From assembly GCA_022827885.1 (NCBI GenBank), contig JAJEIP010000066.1, positions 1-64,000 of the forward strand: DNA of 64,000 nucleotides, read 5' to 3'. The stretch comes from Candidatus Poribacteria bacterium. Its GTDB lineage: Bacteria; Poribacteria; WGA-4E; WGA-3G. Under the pieces are notes generated by a model that was not told where the DNA came from, searched no databases, and worked only from the letters and a program-made list of their open reading frames with translations. Positions 9,048 through 16,988 of this stretch are shown here, one piece after another (positions within the stretch are counted from its first letter, which is position 1; each line of letters opens with the position of its first letter). The translations under genes were made by a program, and so were the position numbers.

Positions 9048-9815
9048 TTATTCGTTGATGTAATCCGAGCGCAACTCAAATGTGTGCAACACCCAGCTAC
9101 CTGCCCGGTTATCAAGTTCAGCCTCAATCGCCATTATCTCCTCCAACGCCTCATAAGCATCGATATCCTCTTGACTCTCAAACTCTAACTCAACGAGCCG
9201 ATGAGGAGATTCACCATAGTAGTTGTCATAAGAGGCAGTCGCTTTCAACTGAGGGGGAGCGACGAGTGCCGAAGAAATGGACGCGACCCACTCCAGGTAC
9301 GCCTGCTTCCCGCCCAGCGGATAGTCAACAAGAATAACACCTTTAATCGGCAAATCACCTTCTACGTCCTTCGAGTAGTCAGAACGTTGGATAAATGTGT
9401 GGGCGGTTGAGACACTTGAGTGATTCGGAATATCTTCGAGAATCGCAGCGATCTCTGGACGGTTCAGATAGGTCGCCATATCAAGAAAACTGTTGAATTC
9501 CCATTCGACAAGCCGGTTAGGACTCATTTCTGGGTCTTCGTTGTCATAAGACCTTATCCGGACGACCTCTGCGGGGGCTTGCAGGGTTGGTACAACGGAT
9601 GCAACCCAGGCAATATAGGCATCTTTTCCGCCCTCTGGATAGTCAATCAACAAAACAAACTTCACTGGAATTGCTTCCATATCCGTCATCGTCTCATCCA
9701 TAGTGCTGTCTGCTGGCACGCCATCTACGACCATTTTTTGTGCCTTCTCACAACCCACCAGTGCAACAAGCGCGATGAGAATTATTAAGAGTAAATTTTC
9801 TAATTTCAAATTCAT
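9048..9815 (-). CDS. Lipoprotein with two tandem homologous domains
   Basis: A 255-residue predicted lipoprotein: hydrophobic N-terminus and lipobox LVGC with Cys22. The mature part consists of two domains of about 95 residues that are clearly related. Each begins with a hydrophobic strand and IDYPEGGKDAYIAWVAS or VDYPLGGKQAYLEWVAS, continues with RSYDNED...PNRLVEWEF or ASYDNYY...PHRLVELEF, and ends with a THTF-like strand and RSDY. The pattern suggests a ferredoxin-like alpha/beta unit, as in dimeric barrel proteins, fused head to tail. No known family is recognised. AAGGAG precedes the ATG. The cobalamin adenosyltransferase gene lies upstream on the same strand. Confidence 0.75.
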   Translation of the reverse strand: MNLKLENLLLIILIALVALVGCEKAQKMVVDGVPADSTMDETMTDMEAIPVKFVLLIDYPEGGKDAYIAWVASVVPTLQAPAEVVRIRSYDNEDPEMSPNRLVEWEFNSFLDMATYLNRPEIAAILEDIPNHSSVSTAHTFIQRSDYSKDVEGDLPIKGVILVDYPLGGKQAYLEWVASISSALVAPPQLKATASYDNYYGESPHRLVELEFESQEDIDAYEALEEIMAIEAELDNRAGSWVLHTFELRSDYINE

Positions 9816-9899
9816 TGTTTCATCTCCTTTGTTAAAATGAAAATAGATAAAATATTAGGGTATCCCAATTTTAACATATCGGACGATATTATACAAGAC

Positions 9900-10454
9900 T
9901 TAAGAGCTTGCTTGCGATTCCCAAATCGGTTCCGAAGTATTTGCCCGGAAATTCACTGTGCGAGCGAGAACAAACAGAAGGTCGGACAACCTGTTCAAAC
10001 TTCGGATTATCTCAGGATTGATCTCTTCTTCGCGTGTGAGACGCACGACACACCGTTCACTTCGACGGCATACCACCCGCGTGATATGTAAGGTAGCACC
10101 AGCAGTGCAGCCACCGGGCAGGATGAAATTCGTCAGCGGCGGAAGTTCCGCAGAGAGTGTATCTATTGCGGTCTCCATCTCTGTGGTGAAATCTGGTGGT
10201 ATACGGAATTCAGCGGCTTTCGTATGTGTCGCTGGCGTTGCTAAATCCGCACCAACATCAAAGAGGTGATTCTGGACCCGTGCCATGAGTTCAGAAAGAT
10301 CAGCATCCTCAACTAACGTCTGTGCATAACCCATGTAAGCGTTCAGCTCGTCAACACTGCCGATCGCTTCAATGCGTGGTTCATCTTTCCCTAACCTCGT
10401 TCCACCATAAAGCGCAGTCTCTCCAGAATCGCCAAATTTAGTATAGATTTTCAT
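9900..10454 (-). CDS. Cob(I)yrinic acid a,c-diamide / cob(I)alamin adenosyltransferase, PduO type
   Basis: Transfers the adenosyl group of ATP to cob(I)alamin to form coenzyme B12. Diagnostic motifs: N-terminal YTKFGDSGETALYGG (ATP binding), RIEAIGSVDELNAYMG, FILPGGC, CRRSERCVV and LNRLSDLLFVLAR. These define the PduO/MMAB family, and the 184-residue length is normal. The ATG lies just downstream of a TATAAT-like sequence, with no obvious Shine-Dalgarno site. It is divergent from the L-fuconate dehydratase gene. Its presence implies B12-dependent enzymes elsewhere in the genome; none is encoded in this window. Confidence 0.92.
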   Translation of the reverse strand: MKIYTKFGDSGETALYGGTRLGKDEPRIEAIGSVDELNAYMGYAQTLVEDADLSELMARVQNHLFDVGADLATPATHTKAAEFRIPPDFTTEMETAIDTLSAELPPLTNFILPGGCTAGATLHITRVVCRRSERCVVRLTREEEINPEIIRSLNRLSDLLFVLARTVNFRANTSEPIWESQASS

Positions 10455-10497
10455 AGCGATTCATTATATACTCTGTCAGAAAAGGAGTCAAGCAAAC

Positions 10498-11832
10498 ATG
10501 GATAGCTTAGGAAAAATTGTAAAAGTTGACGTTGTCGATCTACGCGTTCCCACATCGGATACACTCCTCGGTTCCGATCCCTTTCATAAAAAACCGAATT
10601 ATTCAGCAGTCCTAACGACACTCGAAACAAGCACAGGGCATCACGGCATATCCGTAGCGTTCACCGCTGGTGCTGGAAACGACTGGATCGCCTACGGAGT
10701 TAAAGACCTTGCGCACCTCGTCGTCGGGATGGAGATGGCGACTTTTGTTGACGACCCGGGCGCGTTCCACAAACTTCTCGTCGATCATCACCAGTTGCGG
10801 TGGTTGGCTGACGGCGTTAACCGGATGGCGATCGGGAGCATTGTCAACGCCATGTGGGATGCTTGGGCGAAAATCCTCAATAAACCGCTCTGGAAACTCC
10901 TCGTCGATTTACCACCGGAGAAGATTATCCAGTCTATCGATTGGCGATACCTGCGCGACGCATTGACCCCTGACGAAGCAGCGGCGATTCTCAACACACA
11001 CGCGGACAGTCGCGAAACCCGTGAGCAGACGCTCCGTCAACAGGGACCCAAGGCTTATTCTACTGCCGGATGGCTCGGTCTCACGGATGAACAAATTATC
11101 GAAACCGTGAATCAGGTGAAAGCCGACGGACTTGACTGCTTCAAGATGAAGGTGGGACAGGATCTGGATTTCGACAAGAAACGTCTCGCTTTCATCCGGG
11201 AGGCAATCGGTCCAGAGGCGCGTTTGATGCTGGACGCAAACCAGATATGGGGAGTCGATGAAGCGATCGCCTATATGGAGGCGTTAGCACAATTTGAACC
11301 GACATGGATTGAGGAACCAACGGCGCGAGACGATGTCCTCGGCTTCGTGAAAATCGCACGTGCCTTAGAGAAATACGGTATTGGTGTCGCTACAGGGGAG
11401 CAGGTGCCATCGCCTGTTATCTTCAAACAGTTAATCACGAACGAAGCGATTCAGTACTGCCAGATTGACGCGACACGGCTCGGAGGCGTCAACGATGTCC
11501 TCGGGGTCATCTTAATGGCAGCAAAATACGATGTTCCGGTCTGCCCGCACGGGGGTGGTATTGGGTTGTGTAACATGATTCAACATTACGCCTTATGGGA
11601 TCAAATTTGTGTCGCCGCACATTCGGAAACACAGGTCGTTGAATACCTCAACTTCCTACAAGAGGACGTTTTCCTGCACCCGATCCAGGTGCGCAATGGT
11701 GCCTATGTTATGCCGACAGTCCCCGGTTGGGGGCTTGAGATGTATCCAGAATTTGTTGAGAATCACACCTATCCGACTGGTTCCGTCTGGCAGGGCAGAG
11801 AGGCATCTGGAGGAATAACCTTTGTGGCGTAG
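10498..11832 (+). CDS. L-fuconate dehydratase-like enolase-superfamily enzyme
   Basis: A 444-residue enolase-superfamily protein that matches the L-fuconate dehydratase subgroup, which removes water from L-fuconate to give 2-keto-3-deoxy-L-fuconate. Features include SIDWRYLRDALTP, the catalytic Lys pair region FKMKVG, metal ligands in LDANQIW, EEPTARDD and TGEQ, then QIDATRLGGVNDV and PHGGGIGLCNMIQH with the catalytic His. The length is typical for FucD rather than for shorter mandelate racemases. AAGGAG lies about nine bases before the ATG. The convergent gene at 11911-12666 encodes an HpcH/HpaI aldolase that could cleave the keto-deoxy product. Fucose is common in sponge glycans, so a catabolic role is likely. 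Confidence 0.85.
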   Translation: MDSLGKIVKVDVVDLRVPTSDTLLGSDPFHKKPNYSAVLTTLETSTGHHGISVAFTAGAGNDWIAYGVKDLAHLVVGMEMATFVDDPGAFHKLLVDHHQLRWLADGVNRMAIGSIVNAMWDAWAKILNKPLWKLLVDLPPEKIIQSIDWRYLRDALTPDEAAAILNTHADSRETREQTLRQQGPKAYSTAGWLGLTDEQIIETVNQVKADGLDCFKMKVGQDLDFDKKRLAFIREAIGPEARLMLDANQIWGVDEAIAYMEALAQFEPTWIEEPTARDDVLGFVKIARALEKYGIGVATGEQVPSPVIFKQLITNEAIQYCQIDATRLGGVNDVLGVILMAAKYDVPVCPHGGGIGLCNMIQHYALWDQICVAAHSETQVVEYLNFLQEDVFLHPIQVRNGAYVMPTVPGWGLEMYPEFVENHTYPTGSVWQGREASGGITFVA

Positions 11833-11854
11833 GTGCCTTGGCTTAAATGAAAAT

Positions 11855-11873
11855 GCGCGGTGAGAAACCGCGC
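11855..11873. terminator. Hairpin between convergent genes
   Basis: Stem GCGCGGT / ACCGCGC with a short GAGAA loop, in the gap between the convergent fuconate dehydratase and aldolase genes. A probable bidirectional terminator; the same palindrome type appears at 17788-17806. Confidence 0.6.
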
Positions 11874-11910
11874 AGATGAGAAGATAGAACACTTAGGTAG
11901 GTTAAATCCG

Positions 11911-12666
11911 TTAAGATTTCGCACCCGCTGCCCGTTCTTTAAATGCCGCCGCGCTGGCTGTAATCCATCCGCCAACGCCTGTCATTAAAAACCGCACCCC
12001 TGCCTTTACATATTTTTCAACAGTCGCATCGGTCGTCAAGGTCCCGGCAACCCGTCCCGCCTCTTGGATACGAGCAAGCGCCGAATCAATCGTCCCTTGA
12101 ACATCTGGGTGGGTAAGGTTCCCAATATGCCCCATAGAAGTCGCTAAATCTGACGGTGCAACGAAAAATACGTCGATATGGTCAACGGTGAGAATTTCGT
12201 CCAGATTGTTAACCGCGGCAATGTCTTCGATCAGCACGATGACGAGCGTTTGAGAGTTGGCTACGTCAAAATAGTTGTCCACACCATAGCCTTGACGGCT
12301 GGTATACATCCCACGGTGTCCGATCGGGGCGAACTTCGTCCCGTCCACAACGTTTTGTGCCTCTGCTTTCGTGTTGACATGCGGAACACAGATGCCCATT
12401 GACCCACAATCCAATGTGCGGTAGATGAGTCCTTGGTCGTTGCGGTTGACACGTGTGATAGAGGTCATACCCCAGAGATCGCAGGCACGCGTTAGGTCCC
12501 CGAGTTGTGCTGCATCAACGCTCCCGTGTTCGCCTTCCAGCCATACACCGTCGTATCCGTTTGGACCGAAGGTATCTATATCGTCGGCACTCGTCAACCC
12601 TGAGATAACGAACGCGAGATCGCCATTTGCCAATTTCTGTTTAACCCGATTTGATCTTATTTCCAT
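11911..12666 (-). CDS. HpcH/HpaI-family class II aldolase
   Basis: A 251-residue metal-dependent aldolase of the HpcH/HpaI family, which cleaves 2-keto-3-deoxy sugar acids or related compounds into pyruvate and an aldehyde. Seen: VWLEGEHGSVD near residue 40, TRVNRNDQGLI (pyruvate-contacting Arg), GICVPHVNTKAEA, a metal-ligand Glu in VLIEDIAAV and FFVAPSDLATSMG. GGGAG lies about seven bases before the ATG. It is convergent with the fuconate dehydratase gene and would be a natural next step in that pathway; the pairing is inferred from context. Confidence 0.83.
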   Translation of the reverse strand: MEIRSNRVKQKLANGDLAFVISGLTSADDIDTFGPNGYDGVWLEGEHGSVDAAQLGDLTRACDLWGMTSITRVNRNDQGLIYRTLDCGSMGICVPHVNTKAEAQNVVDGTKFAPIGHRGMYTSRQGYGVDNYFDVANSQTLVIVLIEDIAAVNNLDEILTVDHIDVFFVAPSDLATSMGHIGNLTHPDVQGTIDSALARIQEAGRVAGTLTTDATVEKYVKAGVRFLMTGVGGWITASAAAFKERAAGAKS

Positions 12667-12738
12667 AGATTTCTCCCATAAAGTTGTTATTTTAGACGTA
12701 AGGGTATCAGGAATCTCGAAAGTTGTCCATAAAAAATT

Positions 12739-12767
12739 GAAGTGCGCACTTGAAAAGCACGCACTTC
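12739..12767. repeat. Palindromic repeat (GAAGTGCG...CGCACTTC)
   Basis: An eight-base-pair stem with a 13-base loop in the 170-bp gap between two minus-strand genes. The phrase GAAGTGCGCACTTGAAAAG has the form of the other gene-end palindromes here. It could terminate transcription of the membrane-protein gene upstream. Confidence 0.5.
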
Positions 12768-12839
12768 GCCTTCAGGATCATAGCAGTGTTTCGTTCAATA
12801 AATCTCTCCACTACGAACCGAAATATCGATTTTTGCTAC

Positions 12840-13274
12840 CTATTCACTGGCGCTGGCGCGTAGCAGATGCATACCCATCGCACCGTTCAACAGCGGAAGT
12901 GTAGCATCGAAGATAATCCAAATCAGTGATCGAGTATTGTGGCCGACAGCAGTAAAGTCCGACCCGATGTCGCTGATGCCGAACCAGTTCCAGAAGAAAA
13001 TTATAGCGACGAACATAAACCCATAGAACATCGTATTCGCCGCTATGAACTCTTGAATGCTCGAATCCGCACCCGCACGGCTCATGCGGATGTAACCGAA
13101 TATCACGCCCAGTATTATTGAAATAGCCGAGATCGGGTTAATGTAGTCCCAAGTGGAACTGTAGGGACTCTCTTCGGTAGAAGTGTGATAAATCGGTTCA
13201 AATACCGTCTGGATGGCGACTATCGCCGCAATGACGATAAGTACAACGCCTATAATTCGTTTGAGGGCTGCCAT
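12840..13274 (-). CDS. Small integral membrane protein, unknown
   Basis: A 144-residue protein with about four hydrophobic segments: residues 6-22, 48-62, 82-98 and 115-130. The loops contain YHTSTEESPYSSTWDYINP and RMSRAGADSS. The start is supported by GGAGG eight bases upstream. I do not recognise a family. Its position upstream of the HpcH/HpaI aldolase on the same strand is separated by 170 bp with a hairpin, so cotranscription is doubtful. Confidence 0.65.
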   Translation of the reverse strand: MAALKRIIGVVLIVIAAIVAIQTVFEPIYHTSTEESPYSSTWDYINPISAISIILGVIFGYIRMSRAGADSSIQEFIAANTMFYGFMFVAIIFFWNWFGISDIGSDFTAVGHNTRSLIWIIFDATLPLLNGAMGMHLLRASASE

Positions 13275-13450
13275 GAGAATTTCCTCCTCTTCCCTTACGG
13301 GGTACCGTTAAATCCTATCCCAAGAAACGAAATTGGGTATAGCATTGTCAAGCGATGAAGTTCGAAATCCTTGTCCTTTTCGGTAACGCAACAAGAGGTT
13401 ACCATTATTTCTGGACAAAATTGTTAAAGAAAAAAACGACGCAATATCCA
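13275..13450. other. Intergenic region, no feature assigned
   Basis: Moderately AT-rich sequence between a membrane-protein gene and a doubtful small gene. I see no convincing promoter, RNA or repeat in it. Confidence 0.3.
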
Positions 13451-13804
13451 TCAACGGATACTGAGTCGCTGCTTTTCGATTTTAACGCCGACCTCAACTG
13501 TTCGAGGCTTACCATCTTCCGTAGGGAGGGGCACTACATCCGCTTGTAGTCGGTGAAAATGGACACCGCCTACAGCACGTTTCCCGAAACCGTTGCTTTC
13601 ATCCACGTGCCCCGCATGTCCCCTTCCCTTGAAACAATCTGGCTGTTGGCATCCCAACACAAACCGGTGACCAACGCCGTTGTTGATTACCGGTCGGGAA
13701 TAGGTGCCGATGTTCAATTCGTTATGATTCAGGCGCGAAACCGCCAACGAATTCAGGCACAAAGAATCTTGCGATGCGAGGTGAACACGGTCTCGGATAT
13801 TCAT
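13451..13804 (-). CDS. Hypothetical protein, doubtful
   Basis: A possible 117-residue protein starting at an ATG (MNIRDRVHLAS) with a full GGAGGT Shine-Dalgarno site eight bases upstream. That is the main argument for it being real. The composition is ordinary: His- and Val-rich, no membrane segment, no signal peptide, no recognisable domain. A plus-strand frame (13553-13930) overlaps it but has no comparable start signal. It lies downstream of the patatin gene on the same strand, about 115 bp away. It could be a decayed or misread region; only conservation would settle it. Confidence 0.35.
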   Translation of the reverse strand: MNIRDRVHLASQDSLCLNSLAVSRLNHNELNIGTYSRPVINNGVGHRFVLGCQQPDCFKGRGHAGHVDESNGFGKRAVGGVHFHRLQADVVPLPTEDGKPRTVEVGVKIEKQRLSIR

Positions 13805-13919
13805 TGTTGGGACCTCCATGATAAGGTTTTATCCCAAAAAGAAAATTACCACGTGTTACGGAAGAATTCGCCAGATGTGCCCATATTATACATTTTTCAA
13901 CATTTAATGTCAATTTTTT

Positions 13920-14831
13920 TTACAAAATAGAAATAAACGCCTCAATCTCTGCAGCATACCTCTCAAAATCACGATCCGCGAGAGATTTGAGGTTGTCCAA
14001 CTGTGTCAGGGTATCCAACTCCCAGAAATCAATTTCTGGATTGATTCGCAGGTAGTTCTCCTTCAACAGCAATTTCGCTGTCCTCGCGGATGCCTGAGAT
14101 TGCAACGTCATTACATAAGATGTCAATTTTGCACCACCCCATCCGGTGATAAATCCCCATCCGCGTCTGTTACGATACATATTCACCGAATGCCCGGTGC
14201 CAACGGACAGCATCCGAATCCCTCGTGCCTCCTTCCCAAACGCCGAGAGTGCCTCTGTGAAGGCAACCGTGGACGGATTATTTGCCCAGAGTCCACCGTC
14301 TGCTAACAGAAAATTATCAACGGATTTTGGTGCGAAAAACGTAGGCGCGGCACAGGAAGCGAGGATCGCCTCTCTCAGATTCACGCCTTTATCCGTAGGA
14401 GCGACCTCTGAATCGCGACTGCTATAATTCGATCTAAAGATATGGACCTCACTTTTAGCAATCTCCGAACTCGTTATCATCAAAGGCGTTTCTATTTCAC
14501 GAAGGGACGTTGCGGGGAGATGCTTGGCAATAATCTGTGCCAGTTTTTGATCGGGATATTTACTGAGGAACAACGGAATACGGTACCACCGTCTTCGGAA
14601 GATATAAGGGGTCTCCGTCTCAAAAAGTTCGACGATATCCTGCATAGGGATGTCGGAGACAGCTGCACCGGCGATGATTGCTCCTGTGCTTGTCCCAACG
14701 ATGAGGTCAAAACGGGTTCTGATACGTGTCCCAAAAGCCTGTTCAATTTTGGCGAGGAGTTGGGCGGTGTATATGCCGCGAGTGCCACCGCCATCTAACG
14801 CGAGGATATGGAAGGTTTCTGTATTGTCCAT
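13920..14831 (-). CDS. Patatin-like phospholipase
   Basis: A 303-residue patatin-fold lipid acyl hydrolase. The oxyanion loop ALDGGGTRG is at residues 11-19, the nucleophile elbow VGTSTG places Ser48, and the catalytic Asp of the dyad is in LLADGGLWANNP near residue 175. The N-terminal layout resembles the stand-alone patatins that also serve as CapV effectors in CBASS immunity. No nucleotidyltransferase, ubiquitin-like or other defence gene is next to it, so a housekeeping lipase is equally likely. It has no signal peptide. It is divergent from the superoxide dismutase gene; no strong Shine-Dalgarno site is seen. Confidence 0.85.
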   Translation of the reverse strand: MDNTETFHILALDGGGTRGIYTAQLLAKIEQAFGTRIRTRFDLIVGTSTGAIIAGAAVSDIPMQDIVELFETETPYIFRRRWYRIPLFLSKYPDQKLAQIIAKHLPATSLREIETPLMITSSEIAKSEVHIFRSNYSSRDSEVAPTDKGVNLREAILASCAAPTFFAPKSVDNFLLADGGLWANNPSTVAFTEALSAFGKEARGIRMLSVGTGHSVNMYRNRRGWGFITGWGGAKLTSYVMTLQSQASARTAKLLLKENYLRINPEIDFWELDTLTQLDNLKSLADRDFERYAAEIEAFISIL

Positions 14832-14933
14832 TGATTGTTTCCCGATGTATCTTATACATACATTTTTCGTTATCTTTGTATGCTACAGTCAAAATACCAC
14901 ATTTCTTTGCCAAAATCAACTGAATTTTGGTAC

Positions 14934-14963
14934 TTGACACAAACTCACAATTTCTGCTAAAAT
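14934..14963 (+). promoter_or_regulatory. Sigma70-like promoter for the superoxide dismutase gene
   Basis: TTGACA, an 18-base spacer and TAAAAT, ending 31 bases before the ATG. AAGGAG follows in the short leader. No operator-like palindrome is obvious. Confidence 0.7.
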
Positions 14964-14994
14964 GCTGTCCAAAACAATAGGATAAGGAGAACAA

Positions 14995-15702
14995 ATGAAT
15001 CGTAGAAACTTTTTAATTCACGGAAGTGCCGCGTTGGCAGGACTGTTCGTCGCCAGCAGTCCGCTGCGGGTATATGCTCAGCATGACCACCAGGGTCAGA
15101 AATTACCACCATTACCTTACGCCTACGATGCGCTTGAGCCCCATATTGACAAACGCACGATGGAAATCCATCACGGAAAACACCACCAAGGCTACGTCAA
15201 TAAACTCAATGCAGCAATCGCACGCAGCCATGACTTGCAGCACATGACCCTTGAAGGCATGCTCCGAAATATTGAAAGGGTGCCGAAACACCTCCGACAA
15301 GCCGTTATCAACAGCGGCGGTGGACATGCAAACCATACGCTTTTCTGGAATATTATGACCCCTGGCGGTAGTGAACCGACAGGCAAAGTCGCTGAAGCCA
15401 TTCAATCCACTTTCAGTTCCTTTGATGCTGGCAGTGAAATGTTCGTCAAAGCCGCGAAAACGCATTTCGGATCAGGATGGGCATGGCTCGTTGTCGATGA
15501 AAACAAGAAGTTGCAGATCTACTCCACATCGAATCAGGATAGTCCTCTGATGAAGGGACACACGCCTATCCTCGGTCTTGATGTCTGGGAGCACGCCTAT
15601 TATCTCAATTATCAGAACCGACGTGCAGACTACGTTGATGCCTGGGGCAAAATCGTCAATTGGGAACAGGTTAACGCCAACTATCTCGCTGCAATGAAGT
15701 GA
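14995..15702 (+). CDS. Exported Fe/Mn superoxide dismutase with Tat signal
   Basis: Converts superoxide to hydrogen peroxide and oxygen. The Fe/Mn-SOD fold is shown by [26 protein letters not shown] (first metal His), NHTLFW (second His) and [11 protein letters not shown] (Asp and His ligands). An extra N-terminus [18 protein letters not shown] carries a twin-Arg motif and hydrophobic core, so the enzyme should be exported folded. Cytoplasmic relatives are about 200 residues; the extra 35 are the signal. AAGGAG is five bases from the ATG and a clean promoter lies at 14934-14963. The next gene also encodes a Tat substrate, which suggests a shared periplasmic oxidative role. Confidence 0.92.
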   Translation: MNRRNFLIHGSAALAGLFVASSPLRVYAQHDHQGQKLPPLPYAYDALEPHIDKRTMEIHHGKHHQGYVNKLNAAIARSHDLQHMTLEGMLRNIERVPKHLRQAVINSGGGHANHTLFWNIMTPGGSEPTGKVAEAIQSTFSSFDAGSEMFVKAAKTHFGSGWAWLVVDENKKLQIYSTSNQDSPLMKGHTPILGLDVWEHAYYLNYQNRRADYVDAWGKIVNWEQVNANYLAAMK

Positions 15703-15825
15703 GAACAATATGCCAGTTAAATGAGGATTAAGTATTTAAATCGGTAATCCCTATTTCCTTATTACCGAATTATTTTTTCAAATTCATGAAACTGAGCCTA
15801 CCCCAAAAGATAAAGAGGAGGCACT

Positions 15826-16962
15826 ATGGAGCGTAGAGATTTTTTGCGGCAGAGCGGCTTAACGCTGACCGGGTTGCTACTCAGCCCGTGGGCGGTCTAC
15901 GCCTTCCCAAGCCGTGAAGGTGAAGTGCTTATCCCGTTCACCGATCAGCCACCGGAACCGCCGTCAAAACGCGGTTTACTGGATTGGAACGAACTCGATT
16001 CCTTTATCACACCGAACGCTGAATTCTTCAACGTTTCACACTACGGCAAACCTGAAGTAGACCTCGCGACGTGGAAACTGGAAGTCGCCGGTTTGGTCGA
16101 AAATCCGTTGATGCTCACGATTGAGGACATCAAAGCGCGCCCCCGACAGGAGGTGACTTTTACGCTGGAATGTTCTGGTAATCATGGGTTTCCAACGTTC
16201 ACTGGCGGAATCGGCAACGCAAAATGGGCAGGGACACCGCTCGCACCCATCCTCAAAGAAGCCGGCATCCGAGAAAACGGCATTGAAGTAATTTTCTTCG
16301 GGCACGATGTCGGAGAAGAGGAACGACGCGATGTAAAAATGCGCCAGAATTTCGCACGGAGCATGTCTGTTGAAGACGCATTACAGGACACCAACCTCCT
16401 CTGTTATGAAATGAACGGTGAACCGTTACCGCACCCGAACGGTGCCCCGCTCCGCTTGATTGCACCCGGCTGGTACGGCATTGCGTGCGTCAAATGGCTC
16501 AAACGCATTGAGGTGCGCGACACCCGATTTATGGGGAGATTCATGGGGCGCGACTATGTCACGATCCGCGAGGAGAAACGTTCCGACGGTGAATCCGTCT
16601 GGATGGAGACTTCCGTTGGTAGAACAAAGTTGAAATCGTTAGCGGCGAAGGTAACCCGCATTGACGATAAATACCGTATCTACGGTGCCGCGTGGGGTGC
16701 CCCTATCCAAAGGGTTGAAGTCAGCATTGACGGGGGGGCATGGCAACAGGTAACGATAGATCCCGAAGAGGACGCGGAATTCGCATGGAAAATCTGGCAT
16801 CTCGACTGGAACAGCCCCTCGAAGGGTGAACACACCGTCGTTTCCAGAGCCATTGATACGGCAGGCAATATCCAACCCGCAGGCGATTCCGACTACATCA
16901 CTGGAAAGCACACCTACTGGGAGAGCAACGGTCAAGTTGTCCGCCAAGTCAATATTGAATAG
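15826..16962 (+). CDS. Tat-exported molybdopterin-dependent oxidoreductase (sulfite oxidase/SorA-like)
   Basis: A 378-residue member of the sulfite oxidase family. The Tat signal is MERRDFLRQSGLTLTGLLL. The oxidoreductase molybdopterin domain follows, with the molybdenum-ligating Cys in TLECSGNHGF, then GAPLRLIAPGWYG and VKWLKRIEV. The C-terminal 100 residues form the Mo-co dimerisation domain (YGAAWGAPIQRVEVSIDGG...W). There is no cytochrome b5-like heme domain. The enzyme should act in the periplasm on sulfite or a similar substrate, passing electrons to a separate acceptor. GAGGAGG precedes the ATG. The PhyH gene begins 26 bases downstream, introduced by a short copy of the start-codon repeat. 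Confidence 0.88.
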   Translation: MERRDFLRQSGLTLTGLLLSPWAVYAFPSREGEVLIPFTDQPPEPPSKRGLLDWNELDSFITPNAEFFNVSHYGKPEVDLATWKLEVAGLVENPLMLTIEDIKARPRQEVTFTLECSGNHGFPTFTGGIGNAKWAGTPLAPILKEAGIRENGIEVIFFGHDVGEEERRDVKMRQNFARSMSVEDALQDTNLLCYEMNGEPLPHPNGAPLRLIAPGWYGIACVKWLKRIEVRDTRFMGRFMGRDYVTIREEKRSDGESVWMETSVGRTKLKSLAAKVTRIDDKYRIYGAAWGAPIQRVEVSIDGGAWQQVTIDPEEDAEFAWKIWHLDWNSPSKGEHTVVSRAIDTAGNIQPAGDSDYITGKHTYWESNGQVVRQVNIE

Positions 16963-16968
16963 AAGTCC

Positions 16969-16988
16969 CTTAAGGTAAAATTAAAAAT
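16969..16988 (+). repeat. Start-codon repeat, short copy
   Basis: The phrase CCTTAAGGTAAAATTAAAAAT lies directly before the ATG of the PhyH gene at 16989. It matches only the 3' end of the dispersed repeat described at 30699-30788, and contains the same AAGG at a 12-14 base distance from the start. Confidence 0.6.

Noticed and set aside
13553-13930. Plus-strand frame of 125 codons
   Set aside because: No ribosome-binding site, no domain and overlap with both a minus-strand frame having GGAGGT and the patatin 3' end.
13920-14831. CBASS defence system
   Set aside because: Only a patatin gene is present; no CD-NTase or accessory genes are adjacent.
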